Source of the DNA: Comamonadaceae bacterium
GTDB taxonomy: Bacteria; Pseudomonadota; Gammaproteobacteria; Burkholderiales; Burkholderiaceae_C
DNA length: 20,058 bases
Direction of reading: 5' to 3'
NCBI GenBank assembly: GCA_947374505.1
Contig: CANCCE010000023.1
Coordinates: forward strand, 1-20,058
A program made the translations under genes and the position numbers. Shown here piece by piece: positions 7,689 to 15,276 of this stretch. Numbering within the stretch: position 1 is the stretch's first letter; every line of letters begins with the position of its first letter. The notes beneath the pieces are model-generated. The model worked only from the letters and a program-made list of their open reading frames with translations, did not search any database and was not told the origin of the DNA.

Positions 7689-9037
7689 ACTCCGTTTCAA
7701 CCGTCAATGCAGAAGGGCCTCTCAGCAAGCTGCAACAGTACCGCCGCTTTTCCATGCACCCGCTGACAGTCTTGGGCTGCGTGATATTGGGTGGCTTTCT
7801 TGGGCTGATGGCACCCGGTTTTTCTCTGAATCTGTCCGTTGTGGGCATGGTCTACGTCGACCTTTTAAAAATGATCGTGATGCCCTTCATGGTGTCGGCC
7901 ATCATTTTCAGTTTACAAAACCTTTTTCATGCCGGTGGTGCCTCCCACATACTGCGCCGCGTGTTGGTGGTCTTTGTCTCGTTCTCGGCCATCGTTGCGG
8001 CCGTTTCGGCTGGTCTTTTCATGCTGGCAAGCCCAGGTGACCATTTGTCTGACAGCGTGAAGTCGTCCCTTGGCGCCATCGTTGGCGCCAACTCTGAGAG
8101 CATTAACTTTGACATGTTTCTTTGGAAGGCCGATGACATTCCGAAGGAAACCACGATCGCGGATGTCTTCATGTCCTTGATCCCCTCCAATATTTTTGCG
8201 GCGCTGGCCGGGGACGACACGCTCAAGGCCCTGGTCTTTGCACTGCTTTTTGGCTTTGCTGTCGGACAGGTCCCCAGCCGTGTGTCGGGTGGCCTGAATC
8301 AAACTCTGGAAACGATTTACAAAAGTTGCCAGACCTTGACCCAGTGGATGAACTTTCCTTTGCCGATCGTGCTGATTTGCTTATCGGCGAGCCAGATTGC
8401 CAAAACCGGTTTTGAGCCATTGCGCGCGATGTCTGGGTTTGTGATCACCTTCTTAGGGATCAGTGCAGTGCTGCTGGTCATGGCGGTTCTGGTCATTCGG
8501 AGTCGTGCATCTATATCCCTGAGCGAGGCCATCCGCGCCATGCGTGCACCCTTTGCACTCGGTGTTGCGACCAACAACAGCGCCACTTGCATGGCGTCCA
8601 TGATTGAGGCGTTGGCAGACATTCTGGGCTTTTCCAAGTCCCGCGTGGAACTGCTGGTTCCCCTCAGCGTGTCACTGCTGAAAGTCGGAGCGGTGGCTTA
8701 TTTTGTCAGTGCCACCTTGTTCGTGGCCGACCTTTATGGGCGCGACATGGTGGCGGCCGATGTCGGACTGGTTGTGCTGATATCGTTCCTGGCGGGTTTT
8801 GCCTCCAGCGGCATGGCCGGGATCGTCTCGATTGCGCTGGTCGGGACTATTTGCAAATACTTGAATCTTCCGTTTGAAGCGGCTTTCATCTTGTTCGTGG
8901 CGGTTGATCCGATTTGCGCCATGGCACGTACAGCGGTGACAGTGGTTTCAGGTTGCGCTGCAGTGGCACTTATTTGCCCCAAGCCTGTGTCGCAAGTTGC
9001 TGCCGCTGATCAGTCGGGAAATAGACTGTCACTCTGA
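7685..9037 (+). CDS. Divergent DAACS-family (glutamate/dicarboxylate symporter-like) membrane protein
   Basis: A 450-residue polytopic protein of the DAACS (SLC1-like) family. Recognisable blocks include the N-terminal LGLMAPGF and LKMIVMPFMVSAI, the first hairpin region (ATNNSATCMASM), the second hairpin (GFASSGMAGIV) and the eighth helix (DPICAMARTAVTVVSG). The NMDGT motif of helix 7, which carries Na+ and ligand contacts in characterised members, reads LKVGA here, with Lys333 inside it. In helix 8 the equivalents of GltPh Asp390, Arg397 and Thr398 are kept (Asp408, Arg415, Thr416), whereas Asp394 is Ala412 and Asn401 is Thr419. Amino acid binding of the classical kind is therefore unlikely, and coupling to Na+ is doubtful. 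It may be a transporter with another ion or a sensor. It is translationally coupled to the solute-binding protein. Confidence 0.85.
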   Translation: MNSVSTVNAEGPLSKLQQYRRFSMHPLTVLGCVILGGFLGLMAPGFSLNLSVVGMVYVDLLKMIVMPFMVSAIIFSLQNLFHAGGASHILRRVLVVFVSFSAIVAAVSAGLFMLASPGDHLSDSVKSSLGAIVGANSESINFDMFLWKADDIPKETTIADVFMSLIPSNIFAALAGDDTLKALVFALLFGFAVGQVPSRVSGGLNQTLETIYKSCQTLTQWMNFPLPIVLICLSASQIAKTGFEPLRAMSGFVITFLGISAVLLVMAVLVIRSRASISLSEAIRAMRAPFALGVATNNSATCMASMIEALADILGFSKSRVELLVPLSVSLLKVGAVAYFVSATLFVADLYGRDMVAADVGLVVLISFLAGFASSGMAGIVSIALVGTICKYLNLPFEAAFILFVAVDPICAMARTAVTVVSGCAAVALICPKPVSQVAAADQSGNRLSL

Positions 9038-9045
9038 TGGCTTTT

Positions 9046-10071
9046 TCAGGTGCTACCCCGTACCAGTAATTCATAGCCTAAATCGATGCAGGGCGACTCT
9101 ACAGACGCACCGCGCATCAACGCCAGCAACATGGCCGCAGCGGCATTGCCAATCTCTGCACGCGGTGTGCGGACGGTCGTGAGTGGGGGCAACATCTCGT
9201 CACTGCCGGTGAGATCATTAAAACCCGCCACCGCCACCCGTTGCGGCACGGCCATGCCCAACCTCAACGCAGCCAGCAGGGCACCTTGGGCCAGGTCGTC
9301 GTTGCAAAAGAAAATAGCATCGACTGCGGGTTGTTGGCCCATGATTTGCTCAAACATGCGGGCGCCCAGCGAGATGGATGAGGGTGCCGGGTTGAGCCAC
9401 TCTAAGCTGGGGTTGTACAAGCCCGCCGCCTGCATTTCACGCCGCCAGCCCTCTAAGCGTTGCAATGTGCGCGGGTCCAGTTGGGCCGCGGCAAAGGCAA
9501 TGCGTTGGTAACCACGGGCCAGCAAGTGACGTGTCAGGTCTGCCCCGGCATTGGTTTGAGAAAACCCCACACTGTAGACGTCTGCCGTGCCAGAGGCTTC
9601 CATGAGGTGCACGCAGGGCACGCCGCTTTGCCCAATGAGCTGTCGGGTGGCGTCGTTGCGCTCAAGCCCGGTGACCAATAAACCTGCCGGGCGATGCAGC
9701 AGTTGTTCGCGCAGCAAGATTTCTTCTTCTGCCGCGTCGTAGTGCGTGACCCCGATCAGAGTCTGGTAGCCGCCCAAGCGCAGCGTGCGCTGAATCGCTT
9801 CGAGTAAATCGACAAACAGCGCGTTAGACAACATCGGGATCAACACCGCCACATGATTGCCAACGCCTGATGCTAAAGCGCGGGCCGCTGGGTTGGGCAT
9901 GTAGCCCAACTTGGACACGGCCGCTTGAACGCGGACGACGAGCTCGGGATCTACCGCCCGCTCACCCCGCAATGCGCGGGACACGGTGATCGGGCTGACA
10001 CCCGCAGCGCGAGCCACATCAGCTAGGGTGATGCGGCCTGTGGCACGGGAGCGTGGTGCACTGGAATTCAT
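9046..10071 (-). CDS. gntR: LacI-family transcriptional repressor of gluconate genes
   Basis: A 341-residue LacI/GalR regulator. The N-terminal helix-turn-helix is clear (ITLADVARAAGVSPITVSRAL, at about residues 13-33), followed by the hinge helix (NPAARALASG) and a periplasmic-binding-protein-like effector domain. I took the ATG 10071 start because the upstream 40 codons would run through the intergenic operator region and have no family similarity. The gene is divergent from gluconokinase, and two perfect palindromes containing TAGCGCTA lie between them. That core agrees with the TAGCGCT reported for GntR operators of pseudomonads, so gluconate or 6-phosphogluconate is the probable inducer. 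It ends 8 bases from the convergent DAACS gene, leaving no room for a terminator. Confidence 0.88.
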   Translation of the reverse strand: MNSSAPRSRATGRITLADVARAAGVSPITVSRALRGERAVDPELVVRVQAAVSKLGYMPNPAARALASGVGNHVAVLIPMLSNALFVDLLEAIQRTLRLGGYQTLIGVTHYDAAEEEILLREQLLHRPAGLLVTGLERNDATRQLIGQSGVPCVHLMEASGTADVYSVGFSQTNAGADLTRHLLARGYQRIAFAAAQLDPRTLQRLEGWRREMQAAGLYNPSLEWLNPAPSSISLGARMFEQIMGQQPAVDAIFFCNDDLAQGALLAALRLGMAVPQRVAVAGFNDLTGSDEMLPPLTTVRTPRAEIGNAAAAMLLALMRGASVESPCIDLGYELLVRGST

Positions 10072-10140
10072 AGACGGATGGAATGTTGGTGTTGTGGTGT
10101 ACAGGGAAACTACTGATCTGAGATTTTTAAACTTCGCATA

Positions 10141-10154
10141 GGATAGCGCTATCC
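10141..10154. promoter_or_regulatory. LacI-family operator, copy 1
   Basis: Perfect 14-base palindrome GGATAGCGCTATCC with the central CG typical of LacI-family operators. It lies 70 bases before the repressor start codon and is identical to the copy 79 bases away (centre to centre). It is expected to bind the neighbouring GntR-like repressor and to take part in autoregulation or looping. Confidence 0.85.
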
Positions 10155-10185
10155 AAAATGGCTGGACAGGTGGGCAATCCCTAGG

Positions 10186-10214
10186 TTGCACAGGCGGTTT
10201 GGTTTTTTTTAAAT
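10186..10214 (+). promoter_or_regulatory. Predicted sigma-70 promoter of the gluconokinase/TRAP operon
   Basis: A TTGCAC -35 (10186-10191) and a TTAAAT -10 (10209-10214) are separated by 17 bases, the optimal spacing, with a T-rich spacer. The start site would fall near 10221, inside operator copy 2, giving a leader of only about 20 bases. This is a sequence match only. Confidence 0.5.
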
Positions 10215-10219
10215 CTCAC

Positions 10220-10233
10220 GGATAGCGCTATCC
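10220..10233. promoter_or_regulatory. LacI-family operator, copy 2
   Basis: Second exact copy of GGATAGCGCTATCC, ending nine bases before the gluconokinase ATG. It begins about six bases after the predicted -10 element and so would cover the transcription start, which is a classic repressing position. Confidence 0.87.
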
Positions 10234-10242
10234 AAAAAACGA

Positions 10243-10755
10243 ATGAAGACGATGCGTGCAATGGTGATCATGGGTGTGGCCGGTTGCGGTAAAAGTAGTT
10301 TGGGTGCGCTGGTTGCCCAAACCATCGCCTGGCCGCTGGTGGAAGGTGACGACCATCACAGCCACGCCAATCTTCAGAAAATGCAAAGTGGTGTGCCGCT
10401 GACGGACGCTGACCGCGAGGGCTGGCTCACCACCTTGTGTGCGCAGTTACGCGCTCACCCCCACGGGGTGGTGCTGACCTGCTCTGCGCTGAAGCGGGCT
10501 TATCGCGAGCGTTTGCGCCAGGCGGCACCAGGGATTCGGTTTGTTTTCATGGACATCACACGCGCGCAAGCGCAAGTGCGCGTGGCAGCCCGGTCACATG
10601 CTCACATTTTTCCGACCACGCTGGTGGACAGCCAGTTTGCCACGCTGGAGTCGCCCACCGGCGAAGCCGGTGTTTTACGGGTGGATGCGATGGCCCCCCT
10701 GACACAACTGCAAGCCGAAGTCACCACTTGGCTGGCCTACAAGGAAACCACATGA
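10243..10755 (+). CDS. gntK: Gluconokinase
   Basis: A 170-residue P-loop kinase that phosphorylates gluconate to 6-phosphogluconate. The Walker A motif is GVAGCGKSS (residues 11-19), and the gluconokinase block EGDDHHSHANLQKMQSGVPL with DADREGWL identifies the subfamily. TCSALKRAYRERLR is also family-typical. The length is normal for the family. Start codons at 10243 and 10252 are both possible, because neither has a strong ribosome binding site. It overlaps the DctQ-type gene by four bases (ATGA) and follows a LacI-family operator, so it should be the first gene of a gluconate uptake operon. No Entner-Doudoroff dehydratase is present in the window. Confidence 0.93.
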   Translation: MKTMRAMVIMGVAGCGKSSLGALVAQTIAWPLVEGDDHHSHANLQKMQSGVPLTDADREGWLTTLCAQLRAHPHGVVLTCSALKRAYRERLRQAAPGIRFVFMDITRAQAQVRVAARSHAHIFPTTLVDSQFATLESPTGEAGVLRVDAMAPLTQLQAEVTTWLAYKETT

Positions 10756-11264
10756 GCACAGAACACCACACACCCGCCCCGGTCAGTCGATTTCAACGCA
10801 CTGCCAACACCCTGATGGCCACCTGCCTGGGAATCATGGCGGTCTCCGTCTTTCTCAATGTGGTTTTACGTTACGGCTTTGGCAGTGGCGTGGCCGCGAG
10901 TGAAGAACTCTCGCGGTTGCTGTTCGTCTGGATGGTTTTTATTGGCGCCACGGCCGCTTACCCGGCGGGTGAGCACATGGCCTTCACCAGCTTGGTGGGC
11001 ATGCTCAAAGACAAGCCGATCCCCATGCGACTCATGACGTCGCTGATTCGGCTGGCCGTGATTCTGGGCTGTGGCTTGGTGGGCTGGGGCGCTTGGCAGC
11101 AAGTGCTGGTAGGTCTGGACAGTCGCTCTGTGGTGCTGGCTTACCCCATCGCCCTGCTGCCCTTGCCGGCACTGTTGTGCACCGCCTCGATTGGCGTGAT
11201 GGCACTGGTCGAACTGATTCAACAAACACCGCTGAATCTCGGTTACGGCGCAGACGTCGAGTAA
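10752..11264 (+). CDS. TRAP transporter small permease (DctQ type)
   Basis: A 170-residue membrane protein with four predicted helices. The family signature is seen in NVVLRYGFGSGVAASEELSR followed by LLFVWMVFIGATAAY and a Gly/Glu-His segment (PAGEHMAF). I chose the ATG at 10752 because it overlaps the gluconokinase stop; the same frame is open further upstream but runs inside gluconokinase. DctQ proteins pair with DctM to form the Na+-driven TRAP membrane unit. The DctM-type gene follows six bases after the stop. The linked kinase suggests gluconate or a related sugar acid as substrate. Confidence 0.9.
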   Translation: MSTEHHTPAPVSRFQRTANTLMATCLGIMAVSVFLNVVLRYGFGSGVAASEELSRLLFVWMVFIGATAAYPAGEHMAFTSLVGMLKDKPIPMRLMTSLIRLAVILGCGLVGWGAWQQVLVGLDSRSVVLAYPIALLPLPALLCTASIGVMALVELIQQTPLNLGYGADVE

Positions 11265-11270
11265 ATCAAG

Positions 11271-12563
11271 ATGAGCAACGAAGGTCTCGCTTTTATCGTT
11301 TTTTCGGCTGGCATGCTGGTGCTCATGGGCATTGGCATGAACATGGCTATGGCCTTGGTGCTCACGGGTGCAGGCATGGCTTGGGTGCTGGGGTTTTGGG
11401 ACACGCAACTGCTGGCGCAAAACCTGGTGGCCGGGGTCGACAGCTTTCCGCTGCTGGCAGTACCCTTCTTCATTCTGGCCGGTGAACTGATGAACAGTGG
11501 TGGCATCAGCCGGCGCATCATCGTCATGGCGCAAGCCTGGGTCGGCCACATTCGCGGCGGACTCGGTTATGTGGCCATCGGGGCAGCGGTGTTGATGGCC
11601 AGCATGAGCGGATCGGCCTTAGCCGATACGGCCGCACTGGCCACCATTTTGATGCCCATGATGCGGCTGCAAGGCTACCCGATGCACACCTCTGCGGGCT
11701 TGATTGCTTCGGGTGGCATCATTGCGCCCATCATCCCGCCGAGCATGCCGTTTGTGATTTATGGCGTGACCACCAACACCTCCATTTCGGCCCTGTTCGT
11801 GTCCGGCATCGTCCCGGGTTTGATCATGGGTGCAGGCTTGATCGTGGCATGGCGCTGGGTGTTGCGTGGCCTGAAGTTGCCCCAAGGCACCGCGCTGCCC
11901 ATGAAGGAACGGTTGGCTGCAACTCTCAAGGCCTTCTGGGCCTTGTTGATGCCCATCATCATTATTGGCGGCATGAAAAGCGGCATCTTCACGCCCACCG
12001 AGGCCGCCGTGGTGGCCGCTTTTTACGCGCTGATGGTGGCCCTGTTTGTGCACCGCGAAATGAAAATTGTGCAGGTCCATGGCGTGCTGGTGCGCGCGGC
12101 CAAGACCACCGCTATCGTGATGTTTTTGTGTGCAGGTGCCCAAGTGGCCAGCTACATGATCACGCTGGCAGACCTGCCCAATGTGCTGACTGGATGGCTC
12201 GGTCCACTGGTGGAAAGCCCACGCTTGCTCATGCTGGTCATGATGATGGTGTTGATCGTCATTGGCACCGCGCTGGACTTGACGCCGACCATTTTGATTT
12301 TTGCCCCAGTGATGCTGCCGATCGCCGTCAAAGCCGGTATTGACCCGGTTTACTTTGGCTTGATGTTTGTGCTCAACGGTGCCATTGGTTTGATCACACC
12401 CCCCGTCGGTACAGTCCTGAATGTGGTGGCCGGGGTCGGTAAGCTCTCGCTGCACCAGGTGATCAAAGGGGTGAATCCATTTCTCTTCACCTATTCGATC
12501 ATTCTTTTTGTCTTCGTCCTGTTCCCGCAGATCGTGACCGCACCCGTCGCTTGGATGCGTTGA
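11271..12563 (+). CDS. TRAP transporter large permease (DctM type)
   Basis: A 430-residue polytopic protein with the DctM layout of about 12 hydrophobic segments. Family blocks include SFPLLAVPFFILAGELMNSGG, SMSGSALADTAALATI, SGGIIAPIIPPSMPFVIYG and the late ALDLTPTILIFAPVMLPIA with GAIGLITPPVGTVLNV. It is the transport subunit that moves the substrate handed over by the periplasmic receptor. It sits between the DctQ- and DctP-type genes in the same operon, with short gaps. Family and completeness are clear; the substrate is inferred from the gluconokinase and GntR-like neighbours. Confidence 0.93.
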   Translation: MSNEGLAFIVFSAGMLVLMGIGMNMAMALVLTGAGMAWVLGFWDTQLLAQNLVAGVDSFPLLAVPFFILAGELMNSGGISRRIIVMAQAWVGHIRGGLGYVAIGAAVLMASMSGSALADTAALATILMPMMRLQGYPMHTSAGLIASGGIIAPIIPPSMPFVIYGVTTNTSISALFVSGIVPGLIMGAGLIVAWRWVLRGLKLPQGTALPMKERLAATLKAFWALLMPIIIIGGMKSGIFTPTEAAVVAAFYALMVALFVHREMKIVQVHGVLVRAAKTTAIVMFLCAGAQVASYMITLADLPNVLTGWLGPLVESPRLLMLVMMMVLIVIGTALDLTPTILIFAPVMLPIAVKAGIDPVYFGLMFVLNGAIGLITPPVGTVLNVVAGVGKLSLHQVIKGVNPFLFTYSIILFVFVLFPQIVTAPVAWMR

Positions 12564-12610
12564 GCGATCTCTTTTTTAACGCCATTTCAACAAAACCCAA
12601 GGAGACCTTT

Positions 12611-13630
12611 ATGACCATTTTTCGTCGCACGCTCATGGCCGTCACTGCCACCGCCCTGCTGGGCGCATCGGTAGCTGCGCTGGCCCAAGACATCAAACCC
12701 CGCTTGATCCGTTTTGGCTACGGCTTGAACGAGCAGAGCAACCAAGGCCGCGCCGCCAAGGTCTTTGCCGAACAGGTCGAAAAAGCCTCAGGCGGCAAGA
12801 TGAAGGTGCGTGCGATCGGTGCTGCAGCCCTTGGCCCGGACACGCAAATGCAACAAGCGCTGATTGGCGGCGCACAGGAAATGATGGTCGGTTCCACCGC
12901 CACCTTGGTCGGTATCACCAAAGAAATGGCGCTGTGGGACACCCCCTTCTTGATCAGTAGCGCCAAGGAAGCCGACACCCTTCTGGACGGCCCCATTGGT
13001 GAGAAGATCAAAGCTAAATTGCAAGACAAAGGTCTGATCGGTTTGGTCTATTGGGAAAATGGTTTTCGCAACCTGACCAACAGCAAGCGCGCCATCACGA
13101 AAATGGAAGACTTGGACGGCGTCAAGCTCCGCGTGATGCAAAACAATGTGTACCTCAGCAGCTTCCAGACGCTGGGCGCTAACGCTGTCCCGATGGCTTT
13201 CTCTGAACTCTTCAGCGCACTGGAAACCAAAACGGTGGACGGCCAGGAGAACCCGTTCAACACCATTTTGTCGAGCAAGTTCTACGAAGTGCAAAAGTAC
13301 ATGACTGTGACGAACCATGTGTACAGCCCGTGGATTGTGTTGGTGAGCAAGAAATGGTGGGATCAGTTGTCCAAAACGGAGCAAAAAATCTTGGCCGATG
13401 CGGCCAAGACCAGCCGCGACTTTGAACGCAAGGACACGCGCGACGAGGCCGCCAAAGCTGTCGGCGACCTGAAAGCAAAAGGCATGTTGGTGAACGAGTT
13501 GTCGGCCGCTGAGTCTGCCCGCATGCGTGCCAAGCTGACCAAGGTCTACGCCCTGATTGGCGCCGACATTGGCATGGATCTGTGGAATGAAGCCCAAGCA
13601 GAACTGGTCAAAATTCGCGCTAAAAAATAA
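12611..13630 (+). CDS. TRAP transporter periplasmic receptor (DctP type)
   Basis: A 339-residue secreted protein. The ATG at 12611 is preceded by AAGGAGA at five bases and begins a good signal peptide ending at about AALAQ. DctP-family features include the segment KVRAIGAAALGPDTQMQQAL, WENGFRNLTNSKR and the core LRVMQNNVYLSSF, whose Arg174 is the conserved residue that salt-bridges the substrate carboxylate. ALETKTVDGQENP is also typical. The ligand is therefore an organic acid, and the operon suggests gluconate or a similar sugar acid. It is placed 47 bases after the DctM-type gene, the longest gap in the operon, and its own strong ribosome binding site may allow the higher expression usual for receptors. 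Confidence 0.92.
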   Translation: MTIFRRTLMAVTATALLGASVAALAQDIKPRLIRFGYGLNEQSNQGRAAKVFAEQVEKASGGKMKVRAIGAAALGPDTQMQQALIGGAQEMMVGSTATLVGITKEMALWDTPFLISSAKEADTLLDGPIGEKIKAKLQDKGLIGLVYWENGFRNLTNSKRAITKMEDLDGVKLRVMQNNVYLSSFQTLGANAVPMAFSELFSALETKTVDGQENPFNTILSSKFYEVQKYMTVTNHVYSPWIVLVSKKWWDQLSKTEQKILADAAKTSRDFERKDTRDEAAKAVGDLKAKGMLVNELSAAESARMRAKLTKVYALIGADIGMDLWNEAQAELVKIRAKK

Positions 13631-13660
13631 GCATTTTGGAATGGCTGCCCCGGCAACAGA

Positions 13661-13690
13661 AAGTGCTTCAACTCGAATGTTGCTGCACTT
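13661..13690. other. Imperfect hairpin between convergent genes
   Basis: AAGTGC pairs with GCACTT and CAAC with GTTG, with a two-base mismatch between them and a six-base loop. It lies just after the TRAP operon and covers the stop codon of the convergent antiporter gene. No T-tract follows on either strand, so it is not a standard intrinsic terminator. Confidence 0.35.
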
Positions 13691-15176
13691 CTTCTGCCAC
13701 CAGCGGTAGCTTCAGTCCGACCGTCATCACGTCACCATCGACCATGCTGCGAACACTCAACTCGGCATAGTCCAGCGCAACACGGTCGCCGACAACCAAA
13801 GGCCTTTTGACGGCTTTGGCCAGCCACAGGTCAACGCACAAGTCGGCGTCAGGTGGCGTTTTTAGGCTGTAAAAATTGCACAGGTCGGCAACGCTCACAT
13901 TGGCCTCCAGTGTGAAATCACCAAAGGTGGCGCGAACGCCGGTGGTGTCGTCTTGGGCCGGCAACAAAACGCCCATGCGGCGTGCAAACCAGCCGATGGT
14001 GCTGCCTTGTAAAACCAGCGAAGCCAACACGACCACAAAAGCCACGTTGAAGATGATGCGCGCCTCAGGCAAGTTGGCCATGAACGGGAAAATAGCCAAC
14101 ACAATGGGAACGGCACCTCTGAGGCCGACCCAAGAGATGTAGGCGATCTCTTTGTGCGAGAACCGCAGCGGATACAGACACAGGCTCACTGCCAATGGGC
14201 GTGCGACGAACATCAACACCAAGGCCACCCCCAACGCAGGCCAGATCGTGCCGACGATTTCGGACGGTGTCACCAGCAAACCCAGCAACACAAACATCAG
14301 CGCCTGTGACAGCCAGGCATAACCGTCAAGCGCGGACAGTGCTGACTTGACGATCTCAGGCACGCGTCGGTTCAAGACAATGCCAAAAAGGTAAACAGCC
14401 AAAAAGCCAGACCCCTCGATCCAGGTCGTGAAGGCGAACACCACCAACCCGGCCATGGCCAGCAACAGTGCAATGACGGAACCGATTTCTTGAATCTTGG
14501 GGAGTCGGGGCAGCAACAGCGCAAAGATACGACCGATACCGATACCCAGCAGTCCGCCCCAGAAAAATTGCTGAACCAGCGACGTGGCAAAACGTGTCAA
14601 GGTCAGGTCGCTGGCGGTACCCGTCGCTGCAGCGGTGGCCAAACCGATCAAGGTCAAGGTCAGGTAAACGGCCATCGGGTCATTGATACCTGACTCAATT
14701 TCCAGCGTGGCGGAAACTCGCTCGTTCAGCTGAACGTTGGAAGTTTTGAGCAGCGAAAAAACGGCTGCTGCATCGGTGGACCCCACCACCGCGCCCAGTA
14801 AAAAAGCGCTGGTCCAGCTGAGATGCAGCAAAAAGACGGCGGCGACTGCCGTGAAGCCGGCGGTCAGAACGACACCCAGTGATGCCAACACCAATGCTGG
14901 CTTCAAGCCGGTGCGAAAGGTCGGGTAATGGGTCCGCAGCCCACCATCCAGCAAGATGATGACGAGTGCAATATTGCCCACCCAGAAGCTCAACCGGTAA
15001 TCCTCAAATTCCAAGCCGCCCGGCCCATCGACACCCGCAAAAACCCCGCTGAGCAAGAAGGCCAACAAGAAGGAAAACCCGACCCGGGCCGAGAAAACGC
15101 CAGCCAGCACACTGATAAAAATCAATGCGGAAGAGGCGAGCAATGGCACGCTGAGGAAGTCGAGATTCAAAGTCAT
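13668..15176 (-). CDS. CPA1-family cation/proton antiporter (NhaP2/CvrA-like)
   Basis: A 502-residue membrane protein. The first 390 or so residues form the Na+/H+ exchanger domain with about 12 helices. GSTDAAAVF (Thr134-Asp135) and SGINDPMA (Asn165-Asp166) are the paired unwound-helix and ND motifs of electroneutral CPA1 antiporters, and GLRGAVPIVLA is another family block. The tail at about 420-495 (LVVGDRVALDYAEL followed by VGLKLPL) resembles the CorC/HlyC transporter-associated domain. The TrkA-C domain that lies between these parts in E. coli NhaP2 (CvrA) seems to be missing, making the protein shorter. The role is probably K+ or Na+ export for pH or osmotic balance. An in-frame stop lies directly before the ATG, so the start is well limited. 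Confidence 0.88.
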   Translation of the reverse strand: MTLNLDFLSVPLLASSALIFISVLAGVFSARVGFSFLLAFLLSGVFAGVDGPGGLEFEDYRLSFWVGNIALVIILLDGGLRTHYPTFRTGLKPALVLASLGVVLTAGFTAVAAVFLLHLSWTSAFLLGAVVGSTDAAAVFSLLKTSNVQLNERVSATLEIESGINDPMAVYLTLTLIGLATAAATGTASDLTLTRFATSLVQQFFWGGLLGIGIGRIFALLLPRLPKIQEIGSVIALLLAMAGLVVFAFTTWIEGSGFLAVYLFGIVLNRRVPEIVKSALSALDGYAWLSQALMFVLLGLLVTPSEIVGTIWPALGVALVLMFVARPLAVSLCLYPLRFSHKEIAYISWVGLRGAVPIVLAIFPFMANLPEARIIFNVAFVVVLASLVLQGSTIGWFARRMGVLLPAQDDTTGVRATFGDFTLEANVSVADLCNFYSLKTPPDADLCVDLWLAKAVKRPLVVGDRVALDYAELSVRSMVDGDVMTVGLKLPLVAEEVQQHSS

Positions 15177-15242
15177 TCAGCGGCTCATTATCCGAGAACC
15201 GTCCAAAGTCTCAGAAAAATAATCACAACCACTTTTTTTTAA

Positions 15243-15257
15243 GACCTCCAGGAGGTC
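15243..15257. repeat. Perfect inverted repeat in the antiporter/SMR divergent region
   Basis: GACCTCC and GGAGGTC flank one A, giving seven-base arms. It sits in the 211-base gap between the divergent antiporter and SMR genes, 66 bases from the former start. The T-run beside it is on the wrong side for a terminator on either strand, so a protein-binding site is the better guess. Confidence 0.5.
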
Positions 15258-15276
15258 AAACTGACAAGCCCCTAGA

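Noticed and set aside
8070..8090. Direct repeat of TTGGCGCCA, two palindromic copies three bases apart
   Set aside because: It lies inside the DAACS-like gene and encodes an ordinary Gly/Ala-rich stretch (LGAIVGAN); probably chance from coding.
10072..10191. N-terminal extension of the LacI-family regulator by 40 codons
   Set aside because: It would encode through operator copy 1, and LacI proteins begin shortly before the helix-turn-helix, as the ATG at 10071 gives.
15180..15188. Three-codon mini-ORF (ATG AGC CGC TGA) directly before the antiporter ATG on the - strand
   Set aside because: It has no Shine-Dalgarno sequence and is too short to separate from chance.
14490..15242. Long open frames on the + strand opposite the antiporter gene
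   Set aside because: They are antisense shadows of a clear antiporter gene; their translations are low-complexity and match no family.
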